This document shows, piece after piece, positions 50,743 through 59,170 of a stretch of 64,000 nt of DNA (position 1 is the first letter of the stretch; every line of letters starts with the position of its first letter). The stretch spans positions 62,001 to 126,000 of the forward strand of contig NZ_BPQJ01000015.1 in the NCBI RefSeq assembly GCF_022179185.1, read 5' to 3'. The position numbers and the translations under genes were made by a program. Origin of the DNA: Methylobacterium frigidaeris (GTDB lineage: Bacteria > Pseudomonadota > Alphaproteobacteria > Rhizobiales > Beijerinckiaceae). Below the pieces are notes generated by a model. The model saw only the letters and a program-made list of their open reading frames with translations, did no database searches and was not told the DNA's origin.

Positions 50743-50758
50743 TACATACTGGTATGTA
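50743..50758. promoter_or_regulatory. Palindromic operator candidate TACATAC-TG-GTATGTA
   Basis: Two 7-base arms are exact complements around two bases, in an AT-rich island 69 bases upstream of the tautomerase start in otherwise GC-rich DNA. The form and place suit a TetR dimer, most likely the regulator at 49604-50188, controlling the tautomerase-tetR unit. Confidence 0.6.
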
Positions 50759-50796
50759 TGGAGTGAGGGCCCGCGCAATCCAGGTCTGCTCCCCGC

Positions 50797-51444
50797 TCAC
50801 CGCTCCAGGAACGAGGCCTCCAGCCGAGCCTGCCAGCCATGGCGCACCAGCTCAGGGTCGGCATGTTCCTCCGCCGGATAACCGACGCAGAGATACGCGA
50901 TCAGCCGCCAAGCCGGTGGCACGTCGATGGCTGCGGTGACCTCCTCGGGGCACAGGATCGAGACCCACCCGACCCCGAGGCCATAGGTGCGCGCTGCGAG
51001 CCAGAAAGTGTGGATGGCGGTGACGGCGGAGTAGCGCAGCATCTCCGGCATGGTCGCCCGGCCCAGCCCATGGCCGGCCCCCGTCGCCTCGTCGCAGAAC
51101 ACCGCGAGATGCACCGGCGCCTCGCGCAGACCCGCGAGCTTGAGGTTGCGGTAGGCGGCGGCGCGCGCGTCGTCGTAGGCGGCGGCGGCCGCTTCGTTGC
51201 AGCGCAGGAAGCTCGCGGTCACCGCCGCGCGCCGGCCGGGATCCGAGACCCGCACGAAGCGCCAGGGCTGGCTGTTGCCGACGGACGGGCTGAGGCAGGC
51301 GAGCGCCAGGCATTCCCGCAACGGCTCCTCCGGCACCGGATCGGGGCGGAAGCGCCGCACGTCGCGGCGCCAAGCGACCAGCTCCGCGAAGCGGACCCGG
51401 AAGTCCGCCCCGAATTCCGGGGTACCGGTCGCCGGCTCCGTCAT
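50797..51444 (-). CDS. bluB: 5,6-dimethylbenzimidazole synthase (BluB)
   Basis: BluB splits reduced FMN with oxygen to form 5,6-dimethylbenzimidazole, the lower ligand of vitamin B12. The 215-residue nitroreductase-fold protein shows the family sequence VAWRRDVRRFRPDPVPEEPL, LSPSVGNSQPWRFVRV, LKLAGLREAPVHLAVFCDEA, GLGRATMPEMLRYSAVTAIH, and GVGWVSILCPEEV. ATG 51444 overlaps the stop of the glutamate dehydrogenase gene (ATGA), so the two genes are translated together. No other cobalamin gene or cobalamin riboswitch is seen nearby. Confidence 0.93.
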   Translation of the reverse strand: MTEPATGTPEFGADFRVRFAELVAWRRDVRRFRPDPVPEEPLRECLALACLSPSVGNSQPWRFVRVSDPGRRAAVTASFLRCNEAAAAAYDDARAAAYRNLKLAGLREAPVHLAVFCDEATGAGHGLGRATMPEMLRYSAVTAIHTFWLAARTYGLGVGWVSILCPEEVTAAIDVPPAWRLIAYLCVGYPAEEHADPELVRHGWQARLEASFLER

Positions 51445-54400
51445 GGTCGCGCCAGATCCCCGAGCAAGCTCGCCGCCACCGAGACCTTCGACACCGTGAG
51501 GCCCGAGGCGGCGATGGCCGCGACCGCGGTGCGGATGCGGGCGAGCGAGGCGCCGCGGGCCTGGCTCCAGGCCTCGACCGCGGCGGCGCCCTCGGCGTCG
51601 AACGCGGCGGCCTCGGCGGTGAGCGCCCGGTGGGCCGAGGCGATGCCGGCGACCGCGCGCTCCAGTGCGATGCGGTCGAATGTGTCGGCCACCGGCACCG
51701 CCCGGGCGGCGGCCGACAGCGCGTTGAGGCGGAACAGGTCGGCCAGCGCGAAATGCGTCGCGGCGATCGCCGCTGGCGGACGCCCGGTCGCCTCGGCGAC
51801 CTGGACGATGTCGGGCGCGGCGCCGAGTTCACTCAACGAGGCGAGGCGAGAGGCCAGGGCCTCCGGCACGCCGTGATCCACGAGAGTACGGATTCGCCGG
51901 GTCAGCGCCTCGGCGGCGGCCGGCGGGAGGGCGCCCGGCAGGGCGGCGGAGACCGCCGCGATGCCGTTGCGGTAGCGCTGCACCGCCGCCTCGATCCCGC
52001 CGGGCGCGGCCTCGCCGTTGCGGATGAACCAGACCATGCGCTGGCGCAGCAAGTCCTGCAATTCGGCGTAGAGGGCGAGCTGCTGGTCGCCGGCGATCGC
52101 CCCGTCGAGCCCGTCCACCGCCTTGTTGAGATCGATCAACCCGAAGGCGTCGCGGGCCACCGCGTAGGCGGCGGCGATGGATGGGGCTTCGGCGCCGGTC
52201 TCGTCGGAGAGGCGGCTGACGATGGTCGGCCCGCCGCGGTTGACGATGGCGTTGGCGAGGCTCGTGGCGATGATCTCCCGGCGCAGGCGGTGGCCCTGCA
52301 CCGCATCGGGGTAGCGCGCCACCAGCACCGGCGGGAAGGACCGCTCCAGTTCCCGGGCGAGGTACGGATCGTCCGGCACCGCGCTGTCGAGGAGCGCGTC
52401 CTTGAGCGCGAGCTTGGCGTAGGCCAGCAGCACCGCCAGTTCCGGCCGGGTCAGGCCCTCGCCGCCCTGCGCCCGCTCGGCGAGGCTCGCGTCCGAGGGC
52501 AGGAACTCGACGCTCCGGTCAAGGCGCCCGTCGGCCTCCAGCGTCTGCATCAGCCGCGAGGCGAATCCGGTCTCCGTCGCGGCGGAGAGCTGGGCGAGAG
52601 AGAGGGCGAGGGTCTGGAGCTGATTGTTCCTCAGCACCAGGTCGGCCACCGCCTCGGTCATGCCGGAGAGGAGCGCGTTGCGGCTCTCCGGGCTCAGGCG
52701 GCCGTCGCGCTCGGGTGTGGCGAGGGCGATCTTGATGTTCACCTCGACGTCCGAGGTGTTGACGCCGGCCGAGTTGTCGATCGCGTCGGTGTTGAGCCGA
52801 ACCCCGCGGCGGGCGGCCTCGATCCGGCCGCGCTGGGTCAGGCCCAGATTCGCGCCCTCGCCAACGACCCGGGCGCGCAACTCGGAGCCGGTGATGCGGA
52901 TCGCGTCGTTCGCCCGGTCGCCGGCCTCGTCGTCGCTCTCGAAGGTGGCGCGCACATAGGTGCCGATGCCGCCGAACCACAGGAGGTCGACGGGCGCGCG
53001 CAGGATCGCCTGCATCACCTCGGCCGGCGTCGCTTCCGCCCGGTCGAGCCCGAGACGGGCCCGAACTTGCGGCGATAGCGGCACGGTCTTGGCCTGGCGC
53101 GAGAACACCCCGCCGCCGGCCGAGATCTTCTGGCGGTCGTAATCGGCCCAGGACGAGCGCGGCAGGTCGAACAGGCGCTTGCGCTCGGCGTGCGACGCGG
53201 CCGGATCGGGATCCGGGTCGAGGAAGATGTCGCGGTGGTCGAAGGCCGCCACCAGCTTGAGGCAGCGCGACAGGAGCATGCCGTTGCCGAACACGTCCCC
53301 CGACATATCGCCGACGCCGACGACCGTGACCGGCTCGGCCTGGATGTCGATGTCGACCTCGCGGAAGTGGCGCTTCACCGCCTCCCAGGCGCCGCGGGCG
53401 GTGATGCCCATCTGCTTGTGGTCGTAGCCCTGGCTGCCGCCCGACGCGAAGGCGTCGCCGAGCCAGTGGTGCGCCTCGAGCGAGAGCGCGTTGGCGACGT
53501 CCGAGAAGGTGGCGGTGCCCTTGTCGGCGGCGACCACCAGGTAGGCGTCGGCATCGTCGTGCCGCACGGTGGCGGGCGGCGGCAGGATCTTGCCGTCGAC
53601 GATGTTGTCGGTGAGCGAGAGCAGCGTGCGGATGAAGATCCGGTAGCTCTCGGTGCCCTCCTGCATCCAGGCCTGGCGGTCGGAGGCAGGCGGCAGGCGC
53701 TTGGGGAAGAACCCGCCCTTGGCGCCGACCGGCACGATCACGGCGTTCTTGACCTGCTGCGCCTTGACGAGGCCCAGCACCTCGGTGCGGAAATCCTCCG
53801 GCCGGTCGGACCAGCGCAGGCCGCCACGGGCGATGTAGCCGAAGCGCAGGTGCACGCCCTCGACCCGCGGCGAGTAGACGAAGATCTCGAACAAGGGCCG
53901 CGGCAGCGGCATGCTGTCGACCTTGGCGCAGCGGAACTTGAACGCAATGGTCTCCGGCGGCAGCCCGTTGCGGCCGATCTGGAAGAAGTTCGTGCGCTGC
54001 GCCGCCTCCACCAGGTTGACGAAGCGGCGCAGGATCCGGTCCTCGTCGAGGCTGGTGACCTGCGCCAGATCCGCCTCGATCTCGGTCCGCACGGCCTCCT
54101 GCGCTGCCGCCCGGTCGCCGTCGAGGCGAGGGTCGAAGCGGGCGTAGAACAGGGCGACGAGGCGCCGGGCCAGGCCTGGGTGGCGCGAGAGCGTCGCCGC
54201 CAGGTAGTCCTGGCCGTAGCGGATGCGCAACTGGCGCAGGTAGCGGCCGAGCGCCCGCACCAGGGCGACGTCGCGCCAGCCGAGCCCGGCTTCCAGCACC
54301 AAGCGGTTGTAGGCGTCGGATTCGGCGAGGTCGCGGGCGAGCGCCAGCAGCGCCGCCTCGACCGGGCCCTCCACCGCCGCGACGTCGATCGCGCCGCCGC

Positions 54401-56297
54401 CGGCGCGCTCCAGCACCATGTCGTGCAGCCAGACCCGGGCGCCGGCGCCCTCGGGCTTGAGGCGGTAGGAGCGCTCCTCGATGACCCGGAAGCCGAGATT
54501 CTCCAGCACCGGCACCCGCTCGGAGAGCGGCAGGGCGGTCCCGCGGGAGAAGACCTTAAGGCCGATCCGGGTGTCGGGATCGCCTGGCCGGCGGAAGAGG
54601 TCGACCGCTCGGGGCTGGCCCTCGGAGATCCGCTCCAGGATGGCGATGTCCGGCAGCGCCTGGGCGCCGGCATACATCTCGCGGTAGCCCGCCGGGAAGG
54701 CGTCGGCGTAGACCGCGGCGAGGCCGCGGGCGTCGCCGCCGCGGGCGGCTCCCAAGGCCTCGCGCAAGGAATCGGCCCAGGTGCGGGCGAGATCGGCGAT
54801 GCCGGCCTCGAGCTGCCCCGCGTCGATCTCGTCCGGCGCCCCCGGGGTCGCCACGATGACGTGGAGGCGGGCGAGCGGCCCTTCCGGGTAGTCCGGTGCG
54901 ATGGCCGAGAGGCGACCGCCCAGGGCCTCGGCGAGGTAGGCGCCGATCCGGGCCTGGAGCCGGGCGTCGGTGCGGTCCTTCGGCAGGTAGGCGATCAGCG
55001 AGACGAAGCGGCCGAACTTGTCCGGCCTCGCCAGCACTCGCACCCGCGGCCGGTCGGCGAGCGACACGATGGCGAGCGCGAAGCGCAGGAGCAGGCCGGG
55101 CTCGATCTGGAACAGGTCGTCGCGCGGATAGGTCTCGAGCACGTGGACGAGGGAGCGCCCGGCATGGCTCGTCGGGTCGAGGCCGGCCTTGGCGAGGACG
55201 GCGGCGACCTTGCGCCGGAGATACGGCACTTCCTCGGCCCGGCTCGCATAGGCGCTGCCGGTGAACAGGCCGACGAGGCGCAACTCTCCCGAGAGCTGCC
55301 CGTCGCCGGTGAACAGCTTGATCGCCACCATGTCGAGATGCGCCTGCCGGCGCACCCGCGAGCGCAGGCTGGCCTTGGTGACGAGGAGCGCCTCCGGCCC
55401 CTCCAGGAAGGCACGGATCTCCGGCGTCACCGCCACCATGGCGTCGCCGCGGCGCAGGACCTCGACGGCGGGGTCGCGCAGGAGGCCGAGCCCGCTCCCC
55501 TTCACCCCGGCATGATCGGCCCCGTCCGCGTCACGGTATTCCCGCAGGCCGAGCAGCACGAAATGCCCGTCGCGGAGCCAATCGAGGAAGGCGCGGGCCT
55601 CCGCCCGCTCCTCCGGCGCCAAGGGCGAGGGCGCGTCCGTGTAGGCCGCCGCCTCGGCCAGGCGCTCGATCATGGCGGTGTGGTCGGCCGCCGTCACGGC
55701 GACGTCGGCATAGACCCGGGCCAGGCTGGCGGCGAGCGTCGCGCGGGCCGCCTCGTCGTCGATGCGGTCGAGATGAACGTGGATGAAGCTCTCGCGGGCC
55801 AACCCTCCGGCATCGAGTTCGCCGGCATCGGTGCCGTTCTCCTGCGCCGTGGTCTCGCCGACGACCCGTACCAGGGCGCCGTCGGCGTCGCGCTCGACGC
55901 CGAGGATCGGGTGGGCGACGAGGCGGGGCTGGTAGCCGCGCGCGACGAGCTCCGCGAGGGTCGACTCGAGCAGGAACGGCCGGTTGGCATTGACCGCCTC
56001 CAGCACCGTGAGGTCGCGCCGGCGTCCGCCCTGCTCCACCTCGATATCCGAGAGGCGCACCGCGCTGATCGTGCGACCGGGCCGCGCGGCGGCGAGGTGC
56101 GCCCGGGCGGCCAGCGCGAGATCGGCCAGGGTCTCGGGCGGGTAGGCGGTCAGGTCCTCCGGCGCGACGCGCCCGAAGAGGTCGCGGACGAAGCCGCCGG
56201 GTCCGCCCCGGTCCTCGGCGATCGTCGCCGCGGCGGCGATCAGGTCTGTGCGGTTGGCCTTCGCTTCGGGGGTCGCGGTCGCGGTCGAGGGTTCCAC
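51441..56297 (-). CDS. NAD-specific glutamate dehydrogenase, large 180-kDa type
   Basis: GTG 56297 starts the 1,618-residue protein; it has GGAGGA nine bases upstream. The N-terminal 700 residues carry regulatory ACT-like regions. The catalytic part (about 720-1230) shows LRFGYIARGGLRWSDRPEDF with RTEVLGLVKAQQVKNAVIVP, GAKGGFFPK (substrate-binding Lys), DGKILPPPATV, VVGVGDMSGDVFGNGMLLS for the NAD-binding turn, and GEGANLGLTQRGRIEAARRG. This is the large GDH class (Streptomyces/Caulobacter/Pseudomonas type), which deaminates glutamate to 2-oxoglutarate for carbon and nitrogen supply. bluB follows with a 4-base overlap. Confidence 0.96.
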   Translation of the reverse strand: MEPSTATATPEAKANRTDLIAAAATIAEDRGGPGGFVRDLFGRVAPEDLTAYPPETLADLALAARAHLAAARPGRTISAVRLSDIEVEQGGRRRDLTVLEAVNANRPFLLESTLAELVARGYQPRLVAHPILGVERDADGALVRVVGETTAQENGTDAGELDAGGLARESFIHVHLDRIDDEAARATLAASLARVYADVAVTAADHTAMIERLAEAAAYTDAPSPLAPEERAEARAFLDWLRDGHFVLLGLREYRDADGADHAGVKGSGLGLLRDPAVEVLRRGDAMVAVTPEIRAFLEGPEALLVTKASLRSRVRRQAHLDMVAIKLFTGDGQLSGELRLVGLFTGSAYASRAEEVPYLRRKVAAVLAKAGLDPTSHAGRSLVHVLETYPRDDLFQIEPGLLLRFALAIVSLADRPRVRVLARPDKFGRFVSLIAYLPKDRTDARLQARIGAYLAEALGGRLSAIAPDYPEGPLARLHVIVATPGAPDEIDAGQLEAGIADLARTWADSLREALGAARGGDARGLAAVYADAFPAGYREMYAGAQALPDIAILERISEGQPRAVDLFRRPGDPDTRIGLKVFSRGTALPLSERVPVLENLGFRVIEERSYRLKPEGAGARVWLHDMVLERAGGGAIDVAAVEGPVEAALLALARDLAESDAYNRLVLEAGLGWRDVALVRALGRYLRQLRIRYGQDYLAATLSRHPGLARRLVALFYARFDPRLDGDRAAAQEAVRTEIEADLAQVTSLDEDRILRRFVNLVEAAQRTNFFQIGRNGLPPETIAFKFRCAKVDSMPLPRPLFEIFVYSPRVEGVHLRFGYIARGGLRWSDRPEDFRTEVLGLVKAQQVKNAVIVPVGAKGGFFPKRLPPASDRQAWMQEGTESYRIFIRTLLSLTDNIVDGKILPPPATVRHDDADAYLVVAADKGTATFSDVANALSLEAHHWLGDAFASGGSQGYDHKQMGITARGAWEAVKRHFREVDIDIQAEPVTVVGVGDMSGDVFGNGMLLSRCLKLVAAFDHRDIFLDPDPDPAASHAERKRLFDLPRSSWADYDRQKISAGGGVFSRQAKTVPLSPQVRARLGLDRAEATPAEVMQAILRAPVDLLWFGGIGTYVRATFESDDEAGDRANDAIRITGSELRARVVGEGANLGLTQRGRIEAARRGVRLNTDAIDNSAGVNTSDVEVNIKIALATPERDGRLSPESRNALLSGMTEAVADLVLRNNQLQTLALSLAQLSAATETGFASRLMQTLEADGRLDRSVEFLPSDASLAERAQGGEGLTRPELAVLLAYAKLALKDALLDSAVPDDPYLARELERSFPPVLVARYPDAVQGHRLRREIIATSLANAIVNRGGPTIVSRLSDETGAEAPSIAAAYAVARDAFGLIDLNKAVDGLDGAIAGDQQLALYAELQDLLRQRMVWFIRNGEAAPGGIEAAVQRYRNGIAAVSAALPGALPPAAAEALTRRIRTLVDHGVPEALASRLASLSELGAAPDIVQVAEATGRPPAAIAATHFALADLFRLNALSAAARAVPVADTFDRIALERAVAGIASAHRALTAEAAAFDAEGAAAVEAWSQARGASLARIRTAVAAIAASGLTVSKVSVAASLLGDLARP

Positions 56298-56426
56298 GTC
56301 TGCTCGTCCTCCGCCGAGGTTGGTAACCGGAGCGGTGGCACAGCGCCCTGGCCCCCGCAAGCCCGGCCTCGCCTGCACCAGGCAAACTGCCTATAGCTGA
56401 GGCACGACGACCGGGAGGGCAGGGGA

Positions 56427-57083
56427 ATGAGTGGCGGCAGGAGGAAGGCGGGCGCGAAGCCCGAGATCGGCGAGCGGCCGGTGCCGCAGGAGACCGAGGG
56501 CCGGGCGATGGCCCTCGACCTCGCGCCGTCGCCCGACCTGTCGCCGGAGATGCGGGCCTACTTCGAGAAATGCCGCGAGAAGATCGGTTTCGTGCCGAAC
56601 GTGCTCCTGGCCTATGCCCACGACAGCGCCAAGCTCGAGGCCTTCGCGGCCCTCTACAACGACCTGATGCTCGCGCCCTCCGGCCTGTCGAAGCTCGAGC
56701 GCGAGATGATCGCGGTGGCGGTGTCGAGCGTGAACCGCTGCTACTACTGCCTCACCGCGCACGGTGCCGCCGTCCGCAGCCTCTCGGACGACCCGGTGCT
56801 CGGCGAGATGATGGCGATGAACTACCGCGCCGCCGACCTCTCGCCGCGCCACCGCGCGATGCTCGACTTCGCGGTGGCCCTCACCGAGGCGCCCTGGACC
56901 ATTGAGGAGGAGGACCGGGAGGCTCTTCGCGATGCTGGCTTCTCCGAGCGCGACCTGTGGGACATCTCCGCGGTGGCGAGCTTCTTCAACATGTCGAATC
57001 GCATGGCCTCGGCCGTCGACATGCGCCCGAACCGCGCCTACCACGGCGAGGCCCGGGGCCTGCCCGGTCCGGATGAAGCCTGA
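56427..57083 (+). CDS. Peroxidase-related (AhpD-like) carboxymuconolactone decarboxylase-family protein
   Basis: The 218-residue protein has the AhpD-like core with the redox pair in SVNRCYYCLTAHGAAVRSLS (CxxC plus downstream His). Earlier KCREKIGFVPNVLLAYAH and KLEREMIAVAVS and later YRAADLSPRHRAMLDFAVAL are typical of the uncharacterised peroxidase-related subgroup (TIGR01926-like). Such proteins are thought to reduce peroxides with thiol partners, though activity is rarely shown. An N-terminal charged extension of about 25 residues precedes the core, so a shorter start at ATG 56508 is possible. It is divergent from the glutamate dehydrogenase gene. Confidence 0.88.
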   Translation: MSGGRRKAGAKPEIGERPVPQETEGRAMALDLAPSPDLSPEMRAYFEKCREKIGFVPNVLLAYAHDSAKLEAFAALYNDLMLAPSGLSKLEREMIAVAVSSVNRCYYCLTAHGAAVRSLSDDPVLGEMMAMNYRAADLSPRHRAMLDFAVALTEAPWTIEEEDREALRDAGFSERDLWDISAVASFFNMSNRMASAVDMRPNRAYHGEARGLPGPDEA

Positions 57084-57184
57084 CCGGTCACCCGGTTGCC
57101 GCATTGTCGGCGTAGGGCGCTCCGTGAGTCGTGGATCGGGTCGAGGGCGCTTCGTGCGGCGCATCGGCCGAGCGGGAGCGGTGG

Positions 57185-57964
57185 ATGGCGTACCAGGCTA
57201 AGTCGGCGCTCGAGGTCCAACTGGACGTGCTCGGCGCCCTCATGCTGCGCGACATGCGCACCCGGTTTGGCGGCACGATGTGGGGCTACTGCATCGCCGT
57301 CGGCTGGCCTTGCGCCCACATCCTGGTCATCGCCGGCTTCTACGCGATCCGGCACATGCCGGTGCCGATCGGCGACAGCATCGCACTGTTCGCCGTCTCC
57401 GGGTTGTCGCCCTACATCGTTCTCAACTACATGTCGAGAAAGATGATGGAGGGGCCTATGCAGAACAAGCAGCTCATCTATTTTCCTCAGGTCAAATTCT
57501 TTGATGTCGTCATGTCTCGTGCTATCGTCGAAATCTGTACTAGTAGTCTCAGTATATTTCTAGTTTTCTTTGTCGTTGCATGTTTCGGGGCGCATGTTTT
57601 TCCACAAAATAGTTACGCATTTTGTGAGAGCATGCTTCTCGCGTTGTGCTTCGCCATGTCGATGGGGTTTCTGAACGTCTTCATCTCGCAGATGTTTCCT
57701 CCCTGGCAGATCGGCACCATCGTTCCCACGCTTCTTATGTACTTCACCAGTGGTGCGATCTTCGTGACGGAAGCGATGCCCGCAGTCATCTACGAGTACG
57801 TGCAATGGAATCCGCTCATGCACATCGTGAAGGTGTGCCGGTCCGCCTTCTATCCGGGTTACGGGGCGGACGCGTCGATCCTGTACGTGCTCATGGTCAG
57901 CGGAACGCTGGCGATGATCGGCCTGCTGGGTGTCCGCTTCGTGGTGCCGCGCTTCCTCAACTGA
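57185..57964 (+). CDS. ABC-2 type polysaccharide export permease (KpsM/Wzm-like), orphan
   Basis: The 259-residue protein has six membrane helices and the typical start LGALMLRDMRTRFGGTMWGY (residues 14-33). The remaining parts, LLALCFAMSMGFLNVFISQM, FPPWQIGTIVPTLLMYFTSG and YEYVQWNPLMHIVKVCRSAF, match ABC permeases for capsule or O-antigen export, where a separate ATPase (KpsT/Wzt) powers transport. No ATPase gene is next to it. ATG 57185 has GGAG seven bases upstream. The stretch 57481-57600 has 48 G or C in 120 bases (40%), far lower than the neighbours, a sign of transfer from another genome. Confidence 0.87.
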   Translation: MAYQAKSALEVQLDVLGALMLRDMRTRFGGTMWGYCIAVGWPCAHILVIAGFYAIRHMPVPIGDSIALFAVSGLSPYIVLNYMSRKMMEGPMQNKQLIYFPQVKFFDVVMSRAIVEICTSSLSIFLVFFVVACFGAHVFPQNSYAFCESMLLALCFAMSMGFLNVFISQMFPPWQIGTIVPTLLMYFTSGAIFVTEAMPAVIYEYVQWNPLMHIVKVCRSAFYPGYGADASILYVLMVSGTLAMIGLLGVRFVVPRFLN

Positions 57965-58322
57965 CCCGGGATGCGGGGCGCCGCGCAGGCGTGCGCCGTC
58001 CGCTTCCAGGGGATGGGGCCTGCGGTTCGTGCCGTCACCACCGGAAGCGACGCGTGGCGTCGAGGCGGGCGGCGCGACATCGGGCCCAGACGAGGATACG
58101 TCCCCGTCAGGCGGCCGGCGAGAGACCGATCCGGCCGGCCGCACGGACCCGCGAGACGATGCGAACTATCGCGCTATGCCGGCTCATCACCTGGGCTGGG
58201 GCACGAACATCGGGCCGAACGTCGGGCAAAGCAGAGTTTGTTCGGAAGGCTGGGATGGTGTCGCTCTCCCGGCAATCAGCGTCCGGAGAGACGGGATCCT
58301 TCTATCCCGCACAGAGGCAGGA
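57965..58322. other. Gene-free stretch between the permease and tRNA-Leu
   Basis: About 360 bases. Several frames are open by chance but none begins with a ribosome site or has a recognisable motif. CGGCCGGCGAGAGACCG and CCGGCCGGCCGCACGG (58110-58146) form GC-rich near-repeats. The part near 58300 carries GCAGGATG, which is repeated near 58587, ahead of the second tRNA copy's 3' end. Confidence 0.4.
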
Positions 58323-58407
58323 TGGTGCGGCCGAGAGGACTCGAACCTCCACTGGTTGCCCAACTAGCACCTCAAGCTAGCGCGTCTACCAATTCCGCCA
58401 CGGCCGC
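58323..58407 (-). tRNA. tRNA-Leu(GAG), copy 1
   Basis: Read on the reverse strand the gene starts GCGGCCGTGGCGGAATTGG and ends GGCCGC-A-CCA, with an encoded CCA. The acceptor stem GCGGCCG pairs with CGGCCGC. The anticodon arm is CTAGC-TTGAGGT-GCTAG, giving anticodon GAG, which reads CUC and CUU. A long variable arm (TTGGGCAACCAGTGG) and AGGTTCGAGTCCT as T arm are proper to class II tRNA-Leu. Length is 85 with CCA. It is identical to the copy 273 bases away. Confidence 0.97.
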
Positions 58408-58595
58408 GGAGCGTGCTGGACATCAAAAAAGGCCCAGCCAAGCTGAAACAACTTATGACAAATATCATCAAGACCACTGAGTAGTCCGACACATGGCAGC
58501 ACCACCCGGCTCGTGATCCCGACCATGATCGAGATGTTCACGCCGGATACGCTCTCCATTCTATCCCGCTGCGGTCCGAGACCCTGCAGGATGAA

Positions 58596-58680
58596 TGGTG
58601 CGGCCGAGAGGACTCGAACCTCCACTGGTTGCCCAACTAGCACCTCAAGCTAGCGCGTCTACCAATTCCGCCACGGCCGC
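58596..58680 (-). tRNA. tRNA-Leu(GAG), copy 2
   Basis: This gene is identical base for base to the first copy over all 85 positions including the encoded CCA. It has anticodon GAG in the loop TTGAGGT. The 188 bases between the copies (58408-58595) are AT-richer than the surroundings and contain no gene, so each copy may have its own promoter or they may be cotranscribed. Only the short GCAGGATG is shared in the flanks. Confidence 0.97.
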
Positions 58681-58803
58681 GGATCGCTTGTTCTCGCCGG
58701 AACCGGCGGGGCGGGGGTGAGACCCGTCCGAAGCGAGGCTGCGAATACCAGTCCCCTCCCGGGGACGCAAGCGCCCCGATGCGGATCCGGCGAACATTCT
58801 CGC

Positions 58804-59139
58804 CTAGAGAGCGTCCGACAGGGCGTTCAATAGGCCGGCGCTGCCGTCGCCGATGCGGATGCCGGGCTCGCGCACCACCTCGGCCTTGCGGATCAGCTCC
58901 GTGACCTCCACGGAGATGCGGTTGCCGGTGACCACGATCTGCCCGCGGGCGATCGGGTGGTTGTTGGCGAGGATCTCGACCATATCGGAATCGGTGGAGT
59001 CGAGCTCGATCACCGCGCCGCGTCCCATGCGCAGCAGCATGTGGATCGGCATCCGGGTCCGCCCGAGCACGACCGCGAGATCCACCTTGAGTATGTCGAG
59101 TACCGCCAACGGACGCACCCACCCTGACGACGAAGCCAA
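58804..59139 (-). CDS. fliN: FliN-like flagellar motor switch / SpoA domain protein
   Basis: The 111-residue product begins at TTG 59139 (other candidates: GTG 59118). The SpoA fold shows VLDILKVDLAVVLGRTRMPI, LLRMGRGAVIELDSTD, NNHPIARGQIVVTGNRISVE and VTELIRKAEV, which match FliN, the C-ring protein controlling motor direction with FliM and FliG. It lies alone between tRNA-Leu and lipB; the other flagellar genes are not in this window. The match is to FliN/FliM family in general, so a non-flagellar SpoA protein cannot be excluded. Confidence 0.85.
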   Translation of the reverse strand: MASSSGWVRPLAVLDILKVDLAVVLGRTRMPIHMLLRMGRGAVIELDSTDSDMVEILANNHPIARGQIVVTGNRISVEVTELIRKAEVVREPGIRIGDGSAGLLNALSDAL

Positions 59140-59170
59140 TGCGTGAACAATCCGATCTTATGGTGAAGCC

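Noticed and set aside
53190..56396. Open frame of over 1,000 codons on the forward strand opposite the glutamate dehydrogenase gene
   Set aside because: It is the high-GC antisense shadow of a clear gene. Its sequence is rich in Arg, Gly, Ala and Asp with no motif, and it lacks a ribosome-binding site.
57971..58480. Open frames in the spacer between the permease and the tRNA genes
   Set aside because: They run through a tRNA gene, lack ribosome-binding sites and have Arg/Gly/Pro-rich chance composition.
58323..58680. Integrated-element attachment site at the tRNA-Leu copies
   Set aside because: The repeated sequence is the entire tRNA gene, there is no integrase or phage gene between or near the copies, and only 188 bases lie between them.
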